DNA of 53,697 nucleotides from JAHJQT01 sp964494655 (GTDB lineage Bacteria; Patescibacteriota; Minisyncoccia; Portnoybacterales; UBA2143): the NCBI GenBank assembly GCA_964494655.1, contig CAZBRM010000002.1, positions 1-53,697 on the forward strand. Direction: 5' to 3'. Of this stretch, positions 32,410 to 40,881 are shown piece after piece. The notes under the pieces were generated by a model. That model saw only the letters and a program-made list of their open reading frames with translations. It ran no database searches and was not told where the DNA came from. A program made the position numbers and the translations under genes. Every line of letters begins with the position of its first letter. Within the stretch, counting starts at the first letter, position 1.

Positions 32410-32544
32410 ATGTCTTTCACTTATAATCCCAAAAAGAAGAAAAGAAAAAAAACACATGGTTTTATGGTAAGAATGTCTACTAGATATGGTCGCCGTGTTT
32501 TATCTAAACGAAGAGCAAAAAAGCGTAAAAAATTAACCGTTTAA
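32410..32544 (+). CDS. rpmH: 50S ribosomal protein L34
   Basis: A 44-aa, extremely basic protein reading MSFTYNPKKKKRKKTHGFMV then RMSTRYGRRVLSKRRAKKRK and a short LTV-type end; the T-x-x-P-K/N...K-R-x-x-x-H-G-F-x-x-R-M-x-T-x-x-G-R-x-V-L-x-x-R-R-x-K-x-R-x-x-L pattern is diagnostic for L34. It is a large-subunit ribosomal protein. It is first in rpmH-rnpA-yidC-khpB, with the rnpA start 8 bases after its stop. The promoter is so close that the mRNA is probably near-leaderless. Confidence 0.96.
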   Translation: MSFTYNPKKKKRKKTHGFMVRMSTRYGRRVLSKRRAKKRKKLTV

Positions 32545-32552
32545 TTTTTGGC

Positions 32553-32894
32553 ATGCTTTCAAAAAAATATAAATTAAAAAAGGACAATGATTTTAAGAAA
32601 GTATTTAAAAATGGAAGATACAAACAGAAAGATTTTATTAAAATAAAGTTTTTAAAAAATAATTTAGAAATAAGTAGATTTTCTTTTATAGTAGGATTAA
32701 AGATATCAAAAAAAGCTGTTCAGAGAAATAAAATTAAACGCAGATTAGAAGAAATTATACGATTAAATTCTAAACGAATTATTATAGGTTTTGATATTAT
32801 TGTCTTTGTTGATAAAGAAATAATAGAAAAGAAATATATAGAAATAAAAGAAAATTTAGTTTATTTATTAAAAAAATCAAAGCTAATTATTTAA
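32553..32894 (+). CDS. rnpA: Ribonuclease P protein component
   Basis: The protein cofactor of RNase P, which helps the catalytic RNA mature tRNA 5' ends. The 113-aa protein starts MLSKKYKLKKDNDFKKVFKN and has the RNR signature (KKAVQRNKIKRRLEEIIR) in the expected place at about residues 54-70. Length and strong basic charge are normal. It lies between rpmH and yidC, the standard order. The RNA partner rnpB was not found in this window. Confidence 0.95.
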   Translation: MLSKKYKLKKDNDFKKVFKNGRYKQKDFIKIKFLKNNLEISRFSFIVGLKISKKAVQRNKIKRRLEEIIRLNSKRIIIGFDIIVFVDKEIIEKKYIEIKENLVYLLKKSKLII

Positions 32895-32897
32895 AAA

Positions 32898-33638
32898 ATG
32901 GAATTTATAATAAATATATTTAATCAAGTTCTTTATTATCCTTTATTTAATTCTTTAATTTGGCTTTATAGTAATGCCTCTTTTAATGATTTAGGAATAG
33001 CAATTGTTATTTTAACGATTTTAATCCGTTTTATTCTTTATCCTCTTTCAAAAAAGGCAATCCAGTCACAAAAAGCAATGAGCGCTTTACAGCCAAAAAT
33101 AAAAGAGATTCAAAAAAAATATAAAAATAAAGAAGAGCAAGCTAAGCAGATGATGGTTTTGTACAAAGAAAATAAAGTGAATCCAATGACTGGGTGTCTT
33201 CCTATTTTAGTTCAGTTCCCAATTCTTATTGCTTTATATCGTGTTTTTTTTACAGGGTTAGATCCTGAACGACTGAATGGTCTTTATAGTTTTGTCCAAA
33301 GGCCAGAATCTCTTAATTTTATGTTCTTAGGATTAGTTGATCTTTCCACAAGAAGTATTACTCTAGCTGTTATTGCTGGTATTCTTCAGTTTATTCAATC
33401 AAAAATGATTATGCCTAAAAAAATTGCTGGAAAGAAACAAGGGATGAAAATTGGAAATATGGATTTTTCTTCTTTAATGGGTCAGCAAATAACTTATTTT
33501 ATGCCATTGATAACCGTTTTTATTGCATTAAGTTTACCAGCAGCTTTACCCTTGTATTGGATAGTGATAACTTTATTTGGTATTGTCCAGCAATATTTTA
33601 CAAAAATAGATAATAAAATTGTTAAAAATCATGGATAA
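32898..33638 (+). CDS. yidC: Membrane protein insertase YidC/OxaI family
   Basis: YidC inserts and folds membrane proteins. The 246-aa protein is the short form without the large periplasmic domain of E. coli YidC. It has about five membrane helices, the cytoplasmic coiled loop between the first two conserved helices (QPKIKEIQKKYKNKEEQAKQ), a conserved N-P-M-T-G-C-L-P block (NKVNPMTGCLPILVQFPILI) and the end AALPLYWIVITLFGIVQQYF. The basic residue in the groove is the Arg in IRFILYPLSKKA. It starts 3 bases after rnpA and its end overlaps khpB by 8 bases. Confidence 0.96.
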   Translation: MEFIINIFNQVLYYPLFNSLIWLYSNASFNDLGIAIVILTILIRFILYPLSKKAIQSQKAMSALQPKIKEIQKKYKNKEEQAKQMMVLYKENKVNPMTGCLPILVQFPILIALYRVFFTGLDPERLNGLYSFVQRPESLNFMFLGLVDLSTRSITLAVIAGILQFIQSKMIMPKKIAGKKQGMKIGNMDFSSLMGQQITYFMPLITVFIALSLPAALPLYWIVITLFGIVQQYFTKIDNKIVKNHG

Positions 33639-34080
33639 AAAAAATATCATAAAGAAAACTGTTACAGAATTACTAAAATTAATGAATTTTAACGGTAGTG
33701 TTTTGATTAACAATTTTGATGAGGATAATATAATAGCTAATATTCAGACAGATCAAGCTGGTTTTTTAATCGGCCAGGCAGGCGCAAGCTTAGATGCTTT
33801 ACAATGTATCGCAAGGACTTTAGTTAATAAAAAAACCAATGAATCAGTAAAATTTATTCTAGACGTTAACGACTATAGAAAGAATAAAATAGATCTCTTA
33901 AAAAATTTGGCAAAAGATATAGCTAAACAGGTTTTATCAAAGAGAGTTGCTGTTACTCTTCAGCCAATGTCTGCTTATGAAAGAAGAATTATACATTTAG
34001 CTTTAATTAATGATTCTCAAATAAATACAGAAAGTATTGGATATGAGCCAGAAAGAAGAATAATTGTAAGACCTCGTTAA
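33631..34080 (+). CDS. khpB: KH/R3H-domain RNA-binding protein (Jag/KhpB family)
   Basis: A 149-aa RNA-binding protein with a KH-type domain (residues ~45-80, AGFLIGQAGASLDALQCIAR) followed by an R3H domain (~95-149, VTLQPMSAYERRIIHLALIN with the R-x-x-x-H motif, then EPERRIIVRPR). It lacks the N-terminal Jag_N domain found in longer homologues. The frame opens slightly earlier with TTG, but the ATG at 33631 is chosen because it overlaps the yidC stop by 8 bases in the usual coupled arrangement. In other bacteria KhpB works with KhpA to regulate cell division and envelope genes post-transcriptionally. Confidence 0.92.
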   Translation: MDKKNIIKKTVTELLKLMNFNGSVLINNFDEDNIIANIQTDQAGFLIGQAGASLDALQCIARTLVNKKTNESVKFILDVNDYRKNKIDLLKNLAKDIAKQVLSKRVAVTLQPMSAYERRIIHLALINDSQINTESIGYEPERRIIVRPR

Positions 34081-34083
34081 TTA

Positions 34084-34362
34084 ATGTCCATTAAAGCGAA
34101 AGAAATTATTAATAATAAAGTCATTAATAGAAGTGGTTATTACTTAGGTAGGGTCGTTGATTTTGATATAAATATTTCAACGCAGGCCATTGTAAGATAT
34201 TATGTCCAAGGAAATCTCCTTGGATTTTTTAAAAATCCGTTGATTATTAGCTCTAGTCAGGTTATTAAAATAGAGAAAGATAGAATTATAGTTGAAGATG
34301 CTATTATTCAAAAAAAAATAACTAAAAAGAAGACAGAATCAAGTATAAAATATGCTCAATAA
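34084..34362 (+). CDS. PRC-barrel domain protein
   Basis: A 92-aa protein. Residues ~5-75 match a PRC-barrel: AKEIINNKVINRSGYYLGRV then VDFDINISTQAIVRYYV and a second strand set (LIISSSQVIKIEKDRIIVED). The last ~20 residues are Lys-rich and likely disordered. PRC-barrels bind RNA or protein partners, as in RimM or in the cell-division protein CdpB of archaea. It follows khpB by three bases and overlaps the flippase start by 11 bases, so it is translationally linked to both. The specific role is unknown. Confidence 0.8.
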   Translation: MSIKAKEIINNKVINRSGYYLGRVVDFDINISTQAIVRYYVQGNLLGFFKNPLIISSSQVIKIEKDRIIVEDAIIQKKITKKKTESSIKYAQ

Positions 34363-35761
34363 AAAAATAGCTTATAATAGCATTATTTCATCTGGGGCTA
34401 GAATCATTGGACTAGCCCTTTCTTTAGTAATAATTGGCTTTATTACGCGCTATCTTGGCAAAGATGGTTTTGGTTATTATTCGGTTATTTTAGCTTTTTT
34501 ATATTTTTTTACGGTTCTAGCTGACTTGGGATTATACTCTATTTGTTTAAGGGATATTTCAAGACCTAATGCAAATGAAAAAAAAATAATAAATAATTCT
34601 TTTACTTTAAGATTTTTTGCCGGATTATTTATTTTTTCTTTTGCTCCTATAATTGTATATTTTTTTCCTTATACAAATGAAGTTAAATTAGGAGTTTTAA
34701 TAGGTTCTTTTGGTTTTTGGATGATGTCTAATCATCAGGTTCTAGTGGGTGTTTTTCAAAAATATTTAAAAATGAACAATGTTGCCATAGCAGAACTTGT
34801 GGGTAGATTATTTCAATTAGTTTTAATTCTGTTTTTCATCTGGCAAAAATTAAATTTTTTGTTTATTGTTTTCGCTTTTGTAGTGGGCGCTTCGATTAAT
34901 TTTATTTTGGTTTTTATATTTATTAGAAAATATGTCCGTATTTCTTTTGAATTTGATTTTATTTTTTGGCGCTCTTTATTAAAAGAATCCTTGCCTCTGG
35001 CTTTAGCTATTATTTTTACTGTAATTTATTTCAAATTAGATACGATTATGCTTTCTTTAATGAAGCCACCTGCTGATGTTGGTATTTATAATTTGTCTTA
35101 TAAGTTTTTAGAGAGTATGCTTTTTTTCCCTGCAATGTTTATTGGATTAGTAATGCCGTTAATGTCTAAATATGCTTTTTCCCTAAGAAAAAAATTTAAT
35201 AAAATTACACAAGAAGCTTTGGATATTTTATTGCTTTTTACTGTTCCATTAATTATCGGAACATTTTTCCTTTCTAAAAAAATTGTTATTTTAATAGCTG
35301 GGAAAGATTTTTTATTATCAGCTGGAGTTTTAAATTTGTTGATTATTGCTGGAGGTATTATTTTTTTAGGAGTTCTTTTTTCTAATATGATTATTTCTTT
35401 AAAAGAGCAAAAAAAATTAATTTATATTTACGGAATTGGCGCAGGAATTAATTTAATAGCCAATTTTATTTTTATACCTAAATATTCATATTATGGCGCA
35501 GCTTGGACAACTATTTTAACTGAATTTATTGTAACAGGACTGATGTTGATTATTCTTTATAGAATACTTAAATCTCTACCATCATTTAATTCTATTTTTA
35601 AATATATTTTGGCTGGATTAATAATGGCTATTCCCCTTTATTATTTACATAATTTATCTTTATTTATTCTTATTGTTTTATCTGGTTTAATTTATTTTGG
35701 TTTTTTGCATTTAATTAATGGAATACCTTTTAACAATGTGAGGAATTTAATTAAAAAATAA
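34352..35761 (+). CDS. Polysaccharide flippase (Wzx/MurJ-like, MVF superfamily)
   Basis: A 469-aa integral membrane protein with about 12-14 hydrophobic helices. The N-terminus (IGLALSLVIIGFITRYLGKD then GFGYYSVILAF) is the classical Polysacc_synt/Wzx pattern, and GIYNLSYKFLE with the later FIPKYSYYGAAWTTILTEFI is found in oligosaccharide flippases. It would move undecaprenyl-linked oligosaccharide across the membrane. It is coupled to two O-antigen-ligase-like genes downstream (TAATG overlap with the first), which supports a surface polysaccharide function rather than lipid II flipping. Confidence 0.88.
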   Translation: MLNKKIAYNSIISSGARIIGLALSLVIIGFITRYLGKDGFGYYSVILAFLYFFTVLADLGLYSICLRDISRPNANEKKIINNSFTLRFFAGLFIFSFAPIIVYFFPYTNEVKLGVLIGSFGFWMMSNHQVLVGVFQKYLKMNNVAIAELVGRLFQLVLILFFIWQKLNFLFIVFAFVVGASINFILVFIFIRKYVRISFEFDFIFWRSLLKESLPLALAIIFTVIYFKLDTIMLSLMKPPADVGIYNLSYKFLESMLFFPAMFIGLVMPLMSKYAFSLRKKFNKITQEALDILLLFTVPLIIGTFFLSKKIVILIAGKDFLLSAGVLNLLIIAGGIIFLGVLFSNMIISLKEQKKLIYIYGIGAGINLIANFIFIPKYSYYGAAWTTILTEFIVTGLMLIILYRILKSLPSFNSIFKYILAGLIMAIPLYYLHNLSLFILIVLSGLIYFGFLHLINGIPFNNVRNLIKK

Positions 35762-37065
35762 TGTTTGCCTGGCTTCTTTTTTTAATAGCATATATCCCAT
35801 TTCAAATTGCGTTAAATCCTAGTATTAGATTTGATTTGGCGTCTATTAGGGTTTTTATTATTTTCTTCTTTTTATTTTTTGTTGTTAAAAAATTGATTAA
35901 CAAAGACCTATTTAGAAATAATTATTTTTATAATTTGCAAGGAATTTGTCTAATTCTTTTTTTATTTTTGTCCTGTCTTTCTTTAATAGGCGCAGAAAAT
36001 ATTTTTTGGGGAATAAGAAAAATTATTTTTTTCCTATCTATTTTTCCTCTTTATTTTTTAATTATTGCTTTAATAAATAATTGGCAAAAAATTAAAAAAA
36101 CTATTTTAATTTTAGCAATTAGCAGCAGTTTTTTAGCTTTAATCGGTTTACTTCAGTTCTTATCTCAATTTGTTTTTGGGCTGGAGAAAACTTATAGTTT
36201 TTGGGCTATTAATATTCTGCCTATTTTTTCAGGCTTTAATTTAGGGGCTATGATTTTAGCTTATCCAAGCTGGCTTGTTAATGTAAGTGGAGAAACTATG
36301 ATGAGGGTATTTTCTCTTTTTTCTGATCCACATATGGTTAGCTTTTATATTGGACTTATTTTGCCATTAGTTATGGTCTTACTCTACTGGACAATTAGAA
36401 GAAATCAAGCTAAATTTTCAATTATTTTTATTTTATATTCCACATTATATATTGCATTATTATTGACATTTGCTCGCGGATCTTATATTGCCATTATTAT
36501 TTCTTTTTTAATTTTAATTTTTCTTTTTTGGAAGTATCTTCATGATAAAAAAATAATTATTTTATTATGCTTGTCTTTGTTGATCTTTATTATTCCTGTA
36601 ACTCCGATTGCGGATAGATTTTATTCAACATTTAATTTAAGTGAAGGTTCAAACGCTGGACGTTTAGAAATGTGGCAGATTGCTAGCAATATAGGGATGA
36701 ATAGTTTTTGGAGCGGGATAGGATTGGGAAATTATTCTCTAGCTATTGATTCTGAGTTTGATTATAGAAATCCAGCTACAGCTCATAATCTTTATTTGGA
36801 TATTTTTTCAGAGATTGGATTCCTTGGCTTAATTGTCTGGTTATTTTTAATTCTAGGAACAATCTGGCAGATTGTTAAAAAATTAAAATTTTTAAATAAT
36901 GAAAATCAAAAATGTATTTTAATTTGTTTAATTGGCTCTTTATCTTATTTTTTTATACATAGCTTTTTTGAAACAGCGATTTATAGTCCAAGCGTTTTAG
37001 CGTTATTAATGATCATCTTAGGTTTATCTACTGTTTTATTTAAAAATAATGCAGAAAATAATTAA
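35761..37065 (+). CDS. O-antigen ligase/polymerase-like membrane protein (first copy)
   Basis: A 434-aa protein with about 11-12 membrane helices and a larger extracytoplasmic loop. The Wzy/WaaL family signature region is visible: TFARGSYIAIIISFLILIFL, then AGRLEMWQIASNIGMNSFWS, GIGLGNY and ATAHNLYLDIFSEIGFLGLI. The conserved Arg (FARGS) and His (AHNLYL) match residues needed for catalysis in WaaL-type ligases. It starts on the flippase stop codon (TAATG) and overlaps the second ligase-like gene by 17 bases. It probably polymerises or ligates the flipped glycan, or glycosylates surface proteins. Confidence 0.87.
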   Translation: MFAWLLFLIAYIPFQIALNPSIRFDLASIRVFIIFFFLFFVVKKLINKDLFRNNYFYNLQGICLILFLFLSCLSLIGAENIFWGIRKIIFFLSIFPLYFLIIALINNWQKIKKTILILAISSSFLALIGLLQFLSQFVFGLEKTYSFWAINILPIFSGFNLGAMILAYPSWLVNVSGETMMRVFSLFSDPHMVSFYIGLILPLVMVLLYWTIRRNQAKFSIIFILYSTLYIALLLTFARGSYIAIIISFLILIFLFWKYLHDKKIIILLCLSLLIFIIPVTPIADRFYSTFNLSEGSNAGRLEMWQIASNIGMNSFWSGIGLGNYSLAIDSEFDYRNPATAHNLYLDIFSEIGFLGLIVWLFLILGTIWQIVKKLKFLNNENQKCILICLIGSLSYFFIHSFFETAIYSPSVLALLMIILGLSTVLFKNNAENN

Positions 37066-38224
37066 TTTTATTATTTATTTAATAGTTTTTTCTTTGCCAT
37101 TATATTTGGTTAGTTTTAAAATTGCCTGGATTCCAATAACGGTTTTAGAATTAATGATTTATCCGCTTTTTATTATTTGGTTATTTTATTTTATTATTAA
37201 GAAAAAGAAAATTATAGATTGCAAATTTTATATACCCGCATTATTAATTTTTTTAGGCGCTACTATTTCAACTTTATTATCATTAGACATTCAAGTTAGC
37301 GCTGGCATTTGGAAAGCATGGTTTGTCGCGCCAATGCTTTTTTTTGTAGTTATTATTAATAGTCTTAAAACAAAAAAGCAAATTAAAAATATTATTCTTT
37401 CTTTTATTTTATCTGGTTCTATTGTTGCCTTAATTTCCTTATTCTATTGGTTTAATGAAAATTTAACATATGATAATAGATTACAAGCATTTTATAATTC
37501 GCCAAATTACTTAGCTATGTTTCTGTCCCCTCTTTTATTCTTATCTTTTTATATCTATTCTCTTGTTAAAAACAAGATATTAAAAATATTACTTATTACT
37601 GATTATTTATTATTAATAACTGTTATTTATTTGACTTATTCCTATGGAGCCTGGCTCGGATTAATAGGCGCTGTAATTTTTATTCTAATATTTTTAAAGA
37701 TTAGATTGCGTTATATATTTTTATTTTTTTTAATAATTATTTTATTTTTTTCTTTTCAAGCTTCTAGCTATAAATTTCAAGGATTTCTTGATTTTTCTTA
37801 TCCTTCTTTAAAATCACGCTTAGTTATTTGGCAAAGCTCCTGGGAAATAATAAAAGACCATTCCTTAATTGGGATTGGTCCCGGTATGTTTCAAAAATAT
37901 TATTTAGATGAGCAAATTAATTTTGAGCCGTATTTAGAATGGGCTGTTCCTCAGCCGCATAATATCTTTTTGGCTTTTTGGCTGCAGACCGGCATAATTG
38001 GTTTAATGGGATTGATCTGGTTATTAATAGTTTTTTTTAAAAACGCATTGAGGTTCGATCTTTGCAAGGGCCGAACTTCAATTATTTTAATTGTCCTTGT
38101 TTCCAGTATGATTTGTATATTAATTCATGGGTTAGTTGATACGACTTATTGGAAGAATGATTTAGCAATAATTTTTTGGCTTATTACAGCTCTAATGAGT
38201 AAAGTAGGCCGTCTTTCTGATTAA
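37049..38224 (+). CDS. O-antigen ligase/polymerase-like membrane protein (second copy)
   Basis: A 391-aa protein with about 10-11 membrane helices and the same family layout: LTYSYGAWLGLIGAVIFILI, SLKSRLVIWQSSWEIIKDHS, IGIGPGMF and VPQPHNIFLAFWLQTGIIGL with the conserved His. It differs from the first copy in sequence and lacks the R of the FARGS motif (here YSYGAW), so the two are probably a polymerase/ligase pair rather than recent duplicates; that is inference. The C-terminus overlaps the convergent beta-propeller gene by 41 bases, and the last codons (VGRLSD) come from a shortened dispersed repeat. Confidence 0.85.
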   Translation: MQKIINFIIYLIVFSLPLYLVSFKIAWIPITVLELMIYPLFIIWLFYFIIKKKKIIDCKFYIPALLIFLGATISTLLSLDIQVSAGIWKAWFVAPMLFFVVIINSLKTKKQIKNIILSFILSGSIVALISLFYWFNENLTYDNRLQAFYNSPNYLAMFLSPLLFLSFYIYSLVKNKILKILLITDYLLLITVIYLTYSYGAWLGLIGAVIFILIFLKIRLRYIFLFFLIIILFFSFQASSYKFQGFLDFSYPSLKSRLVIWQSSWEIIKDHSLIGIGPGMFQKYYLDEQINFEPYLEWAVPQPHNIFLAFWLQTGIIGLMGLIWLLIVFFKNALRFDLCKGRTSIILIVLVSSMICILIHGLVDTTYWKNDLAIIFWLITALMSKVGRLSD

Positions 38225-39284
38225 TAAATAAAAGATAATCTTCCAATGGCGATAAAAGAAGTTCTTTCGCGTCATAGTCGCTATTATCTTTTATTTTAAT
38301 TATATCTTCGGTTTCTAAATTAATTTGCCAAATCTCGTCAGAAAATGAGATTTTTTCTTTATAATAGTCATCAGGTAAAACAGCTGATACGGGTATGCTT
38401 TTAGGAACTGCACAAAATATTGTTCTATTATCCTGGCTCCAGACGCATTTTTCGGGCAGAGTAATAAAGGTTAATTCTTTTATTATTTGTTCATTTAAAT
38501 CAACTAATTTTAATTTTAAATTCTTACCCTGGCTGTTTGTTTCTGAAATAAGGATTTTATCTCCAAGAGGAGACCAAAGAGCGGTTAATCCGTATGTTTC
38601 TTTGATTATTTTTTTAAGATTATTATCAAATAAGTCAATTGCATAGATAACGCTTTGAGCTAATCCGCTCGGTTTTGTGCGTATTGTTATTTTATTTTCA
38701 TCGGGCCACTCAACAATCAAATCTTTCATCCTTGTTGATAAAATATTGTTCCATTCAGAGCCATCAGGATTAGCTATACTTATATTGCTATCGCCTGTCT
38801 GCGAATCATAGTATTGGTATGCAATTTTCTCCTGTGTTGAAGACCAAGCAATCCATCTTATCTTATAATCTAATAATGTAAAACTATCAGCGTTGTAGTC
38901 ATATAAATATTTTTCAAGTAGATAATCTTTTTCAAAAATAGCAATAACCTTATCTTTATTTTTAGACCAAAGGACTTTGATAAGCCCGGGTAGATTATTT
39001 GAAGATAGTCGTGTTTTATCTGAACCGTCAAAATCTGACTCAAAAATATTTCCATTATTGGCAAGATAGTATCTGGCCTTCTTATTATTAATAATAATCG
39101 GTCCAACGACTGGTTCTTGTGAAATAGGTTTTATTCTGCTATCTAAATATTCGTTTGTTGTATTGTTGTCTGATTTTTCATCAGATTTTGGACTTTCTTT
39201 AATAAAAAAATTATAAATAGCTAAAATTCCTAATGCGATTATAAGGAGAATTATTAAAATAATTAAGATTTTTTTTAATGTCAT
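38184..39284 (-). CDS. Membrane-anchored TolB-like beta-propeller protein
   Basis: A 366-aa protein with an N-terminal membrane anchor (ILIILLIIALGILAIYNFF, residues ~8-26), an acidic linker and a repeat region with several WD40/TolB-like blades: LIKVLWSKNKDKVIAIFEKD, IRWIAWSSTQEKIAYQYYDS, LTALWSPLGDKILISETNSQ and KCVWSQDNRTIFCAVPKSIP each show the W-S-x-x-x-x-x-I pattern spaced ~50-60 residues apart. It is probably exposed on the outer face of the membrane. It lies at the downstream end of the secretion-like operon after an 89-base spacer, so it may belong to it. Its 3' end overlaps a convergent gene by 41 bases. Confidence 0.82.
   Translation of the reverse strand: MTLKKILIILIILLIIALGILAIYNFFIKESPKSDEKSDNNTTNEYLDSRIKPISQEPVVGPIIINNKKARYYLANNGNIFESDFDGSDKTRLSSNNLPGLIKVLWSKNKDKVIAIFEKDYLLEKYLYDYNADSFTLLDYKIRWIAWSSTQEKIAYQYYDSQTGDSNISIANPDGSEWNNILSTRMKDLIVEWPDENKITIRTKPSGLAQSVIYAIDLFDNNLKKIIKETYGLTALWSPLGDKILISETNSQGKNLKLKLVDLNEQIIKELTFITLPEKCVWSQDNRTIFCAVPKSIPVSAVLPDDYYKEKISFSDEIWQINLETEDIIKIKDNSDYDAKELLLSPLEDYLLFINQKDGLLYSLEL
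38203..38218 (-). repeat. Shortened copy of the dispersed repeat
   Basis: On the minus strand this reads AGAAAGA-CGGCCTACT. Copy A reads AGAAAGA, then ten extra bases, then CGGCCTACT, so this looks like the same element with a 10-base internal deletion. It lies at the overlapping 3' ends of two convergent genes. Confidence 0.5.
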
Positions 39285-39373
39285 AGTTTTATGTAATTTT
39301 GTTTATTTTTATTTAGATTTCTGGAGGTTCGCCAATTAGCAAGAGTGGTTGGTATTAAGGTTCTGCTGGTTCT

Positions 39374-39763
39374 TTAGGGTTTTGGCAAATTGGGCGGCGT
39401 TAAGGATGTTAAATCAGGATTAATAGTATTTAAGATAAGATAAGCGCAAAGACCTAAAATTAAACCAGAAATTGCTGCCCAGATGTATTTTTTAGCATCT
39501 TCTTTTGAAACAACAGTATCAGAGAGCATATACATGAATCCGCCATAAACCAAAACACCTAAAGCAGCTATGCCTATTAGTAATAATCCAAAAGTATATA
39601 GAGATTTAATATAATCCGGTAAAGAAACAGGATCCCCAGCTGTTGGTCCTCCAGGAATAGTTACTTCTATTTTATATTCAGCTGAAGAGAAATTAATATT
39701 AATTAAAGAAAAAAAGCAGATTATTATTGAAATTATTGGGATTATGATTAATATTTTTTTCAT
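39374..39763 (-). CDS. VirB2/TrbC-like pilin-type protein
   Basis: A 129-aa protein with an N-terminal signal peptide (ILIIIPIISIIICFFSLINI), a second hydrophobic helix at ~55-78 (LLLIGIAALGVLVYGGFMYM) and a third at ~93-112 (AAISGLILGLCAYLILNTIN). Two close helices separated by a short charged loop are the topology of VirB2/TrbC-type conjugation pilins, and the protein is followed by a Pro-rich tail. It is the most downstream secretion gene of the operon and overlaps the preceding gene by four bases. In CPR bacteria such genes regularly accompany VirB4-like ATPases. Confidence 0.75.
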   Translation of the reverse strand: MKKILIIIPIISIIICFFSLININFSSAEYKIEVTIPGGPTAGDPVSLPDYIKSLYTFGLLLIGIAALGVLVYGGFMYMLSDTVVSKEDAKKYIWAAISGLILGLCAYLILNTINPDLTSLTPPNLPKP

Positions 39764-40473
39764 GGAATTAATGTTATTTCTATTATTCTCTGCGCTTTTT
39801 GATTTTTATTATTTTTATTCTCTGCAATAACTTCTAATTTTTTCTTAATTGATTCAGTCAATTCATTTATTTTTAATATAAGCGTATTCGGATTATTTTC
39901 ATCTATCTTTAAAGCTTCTTGCCCATCAAATTTCCATTTATAATTCAATTCATTTGTATTGTTTATATTAAAGAAATATGGCTTGGTAACGAATTGCGCT
40001 TCTTGATTTGATTTAATTTCATATTTATTAGGCAAATTTTTTACATAAAGAACAATTTCTGGTTCAGATGTTTCTATTGATAAATAAGCTATTCCCAAAA
40101 AAATATTATTAGTATTTTTTATCTCCAATCTAATTACATTTTTATTATTAATGGTTACTTCCGTATTGAATTTTAAAACTTGTTTGTTTAATCCCGAACT
40201 TTCTTCTTGAAAATAATCATTAATAAACCAGTTATAAATTAAATTTTCAGAATCAATTCTAGAATCATCAATGTTCGCGACTACTTCAATATCGCTGCCT
40301 CTTACGGGTAATGCTTTGCCTTGATATCCTAATGGCGTGTAGGTATCAGTTGACCATGTTAATGTTATATCTATTTGCGATGTCTGGCTTTGAACTAATC
40401 CAGTAATAAAAAACCAGCATCCTATAATCAATATAGTTATTAATAAATAATTTGTTTTTTTTATATCAACCAT
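39760..40473 (-). CDS. Secreted protein of unknown function in the secretion operon
   Basis: A 237-aa protein with a signal peptide or anchor (LLITILIIGCWFFITGLVQS, residues ~10-29) and a soluble rest rich in beta strands. Two Ig-like blocks are suggested: IDITLTWSTDTYTPLGYQGK and later EIVLYVKNLPNKYEIKSNQE with NYKWKFDGQEA. I do not recognise a named family. It overlaps the VirB2-like gene by four bases and starts two bases after the previous stop, so it is co-translated with the apparatus and probably an extracytoplasmic component. Confidence 0.7.
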   Translation of the reverse strand: MVDIKKTNYLLITILIIGCWFFITGLVQSQTSQIDITLTWSTDTYTPLGYQGKALPVRGSDIEVVANIDDSRIDSENLIYNWFINDYFQEESSGLNKQVLKFNTEVTINNKNVIRLEIKNTNNIFLGIAYLSIETSEPEIVLYVKNLPNKYEIKSNQEAQFVTKPYFFNINNTNELNYKWKFDGQEALKIDENNPNTLILKINELTESIKKKLEVIAENKNNKNQKAQRIIEITLIP

Positions 40474-40475
40474 AT

Positions 40476-40874
40476 TTAAACTTTTCCTTTAGCCAATTTA
40501 CTTGCCCATTTAGGTAGATAACCTTTTTGTTCTAAAAATATTATAGCAACAAATCCAGTCCAAAAAGGCAAAATACTTACAAGAGGAATAAAATCTCCAA
40601 CAGTCGCCGTTATAAATTTCCAAGTTGGAAATTTATGAAGCCGAAATAATACCCAAGAACCAAGAATCATAATAACTAAAATATTTATTGACCAGCCAAG
40701 TGCTCCTAAGGTTAAGACATCAAGGATATCTTTAATAACAGCTAAGCAAAAAGCTAAGAAAAATTCTACATCGCTGATTTCACTAATTGACTGAGCTGTT
40801 TTTCGCTTTTTTTTGACTGTTACGTTAGAATTTTTAGCTCTTTCTTGATTCAATTCTTCTGTGTAATTATTCAT
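40476..40874 (-). CDS. Small membrane protein of the secretion operon
   Basis: A 132-aa protein with a polar N-terminus (~40 residues, KNSNVTVKKKRKTAQSISEI), then two to three hydrophobic stretches (VEFFLAFCLAVIKDILDVLT, INILVIMILGSWVLFRL, FIPLVSILPFWTGFVAIIFL). It has no recognised domain. It lies between the VirB4-like ATPase gene and the Ig-like secreted protein, with spacers of 7 and 2 bases, so it is very probably a membrane component of the same machine. Confidence 0.7.
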   Translation of the reverse strand: MNNYTEELNQERAKNSNVTVKKKRKTAQSISEISDVEFFLAFCLAVIKDILDVLTLGALGWSINILVIMILGSWVLFRLHKFPTWKFITATVGDFIPLVSILPFWTGFVAIIFLEQKGYLPKWASKLAKGKV

Positions 40875-40881
40875 AATAATT

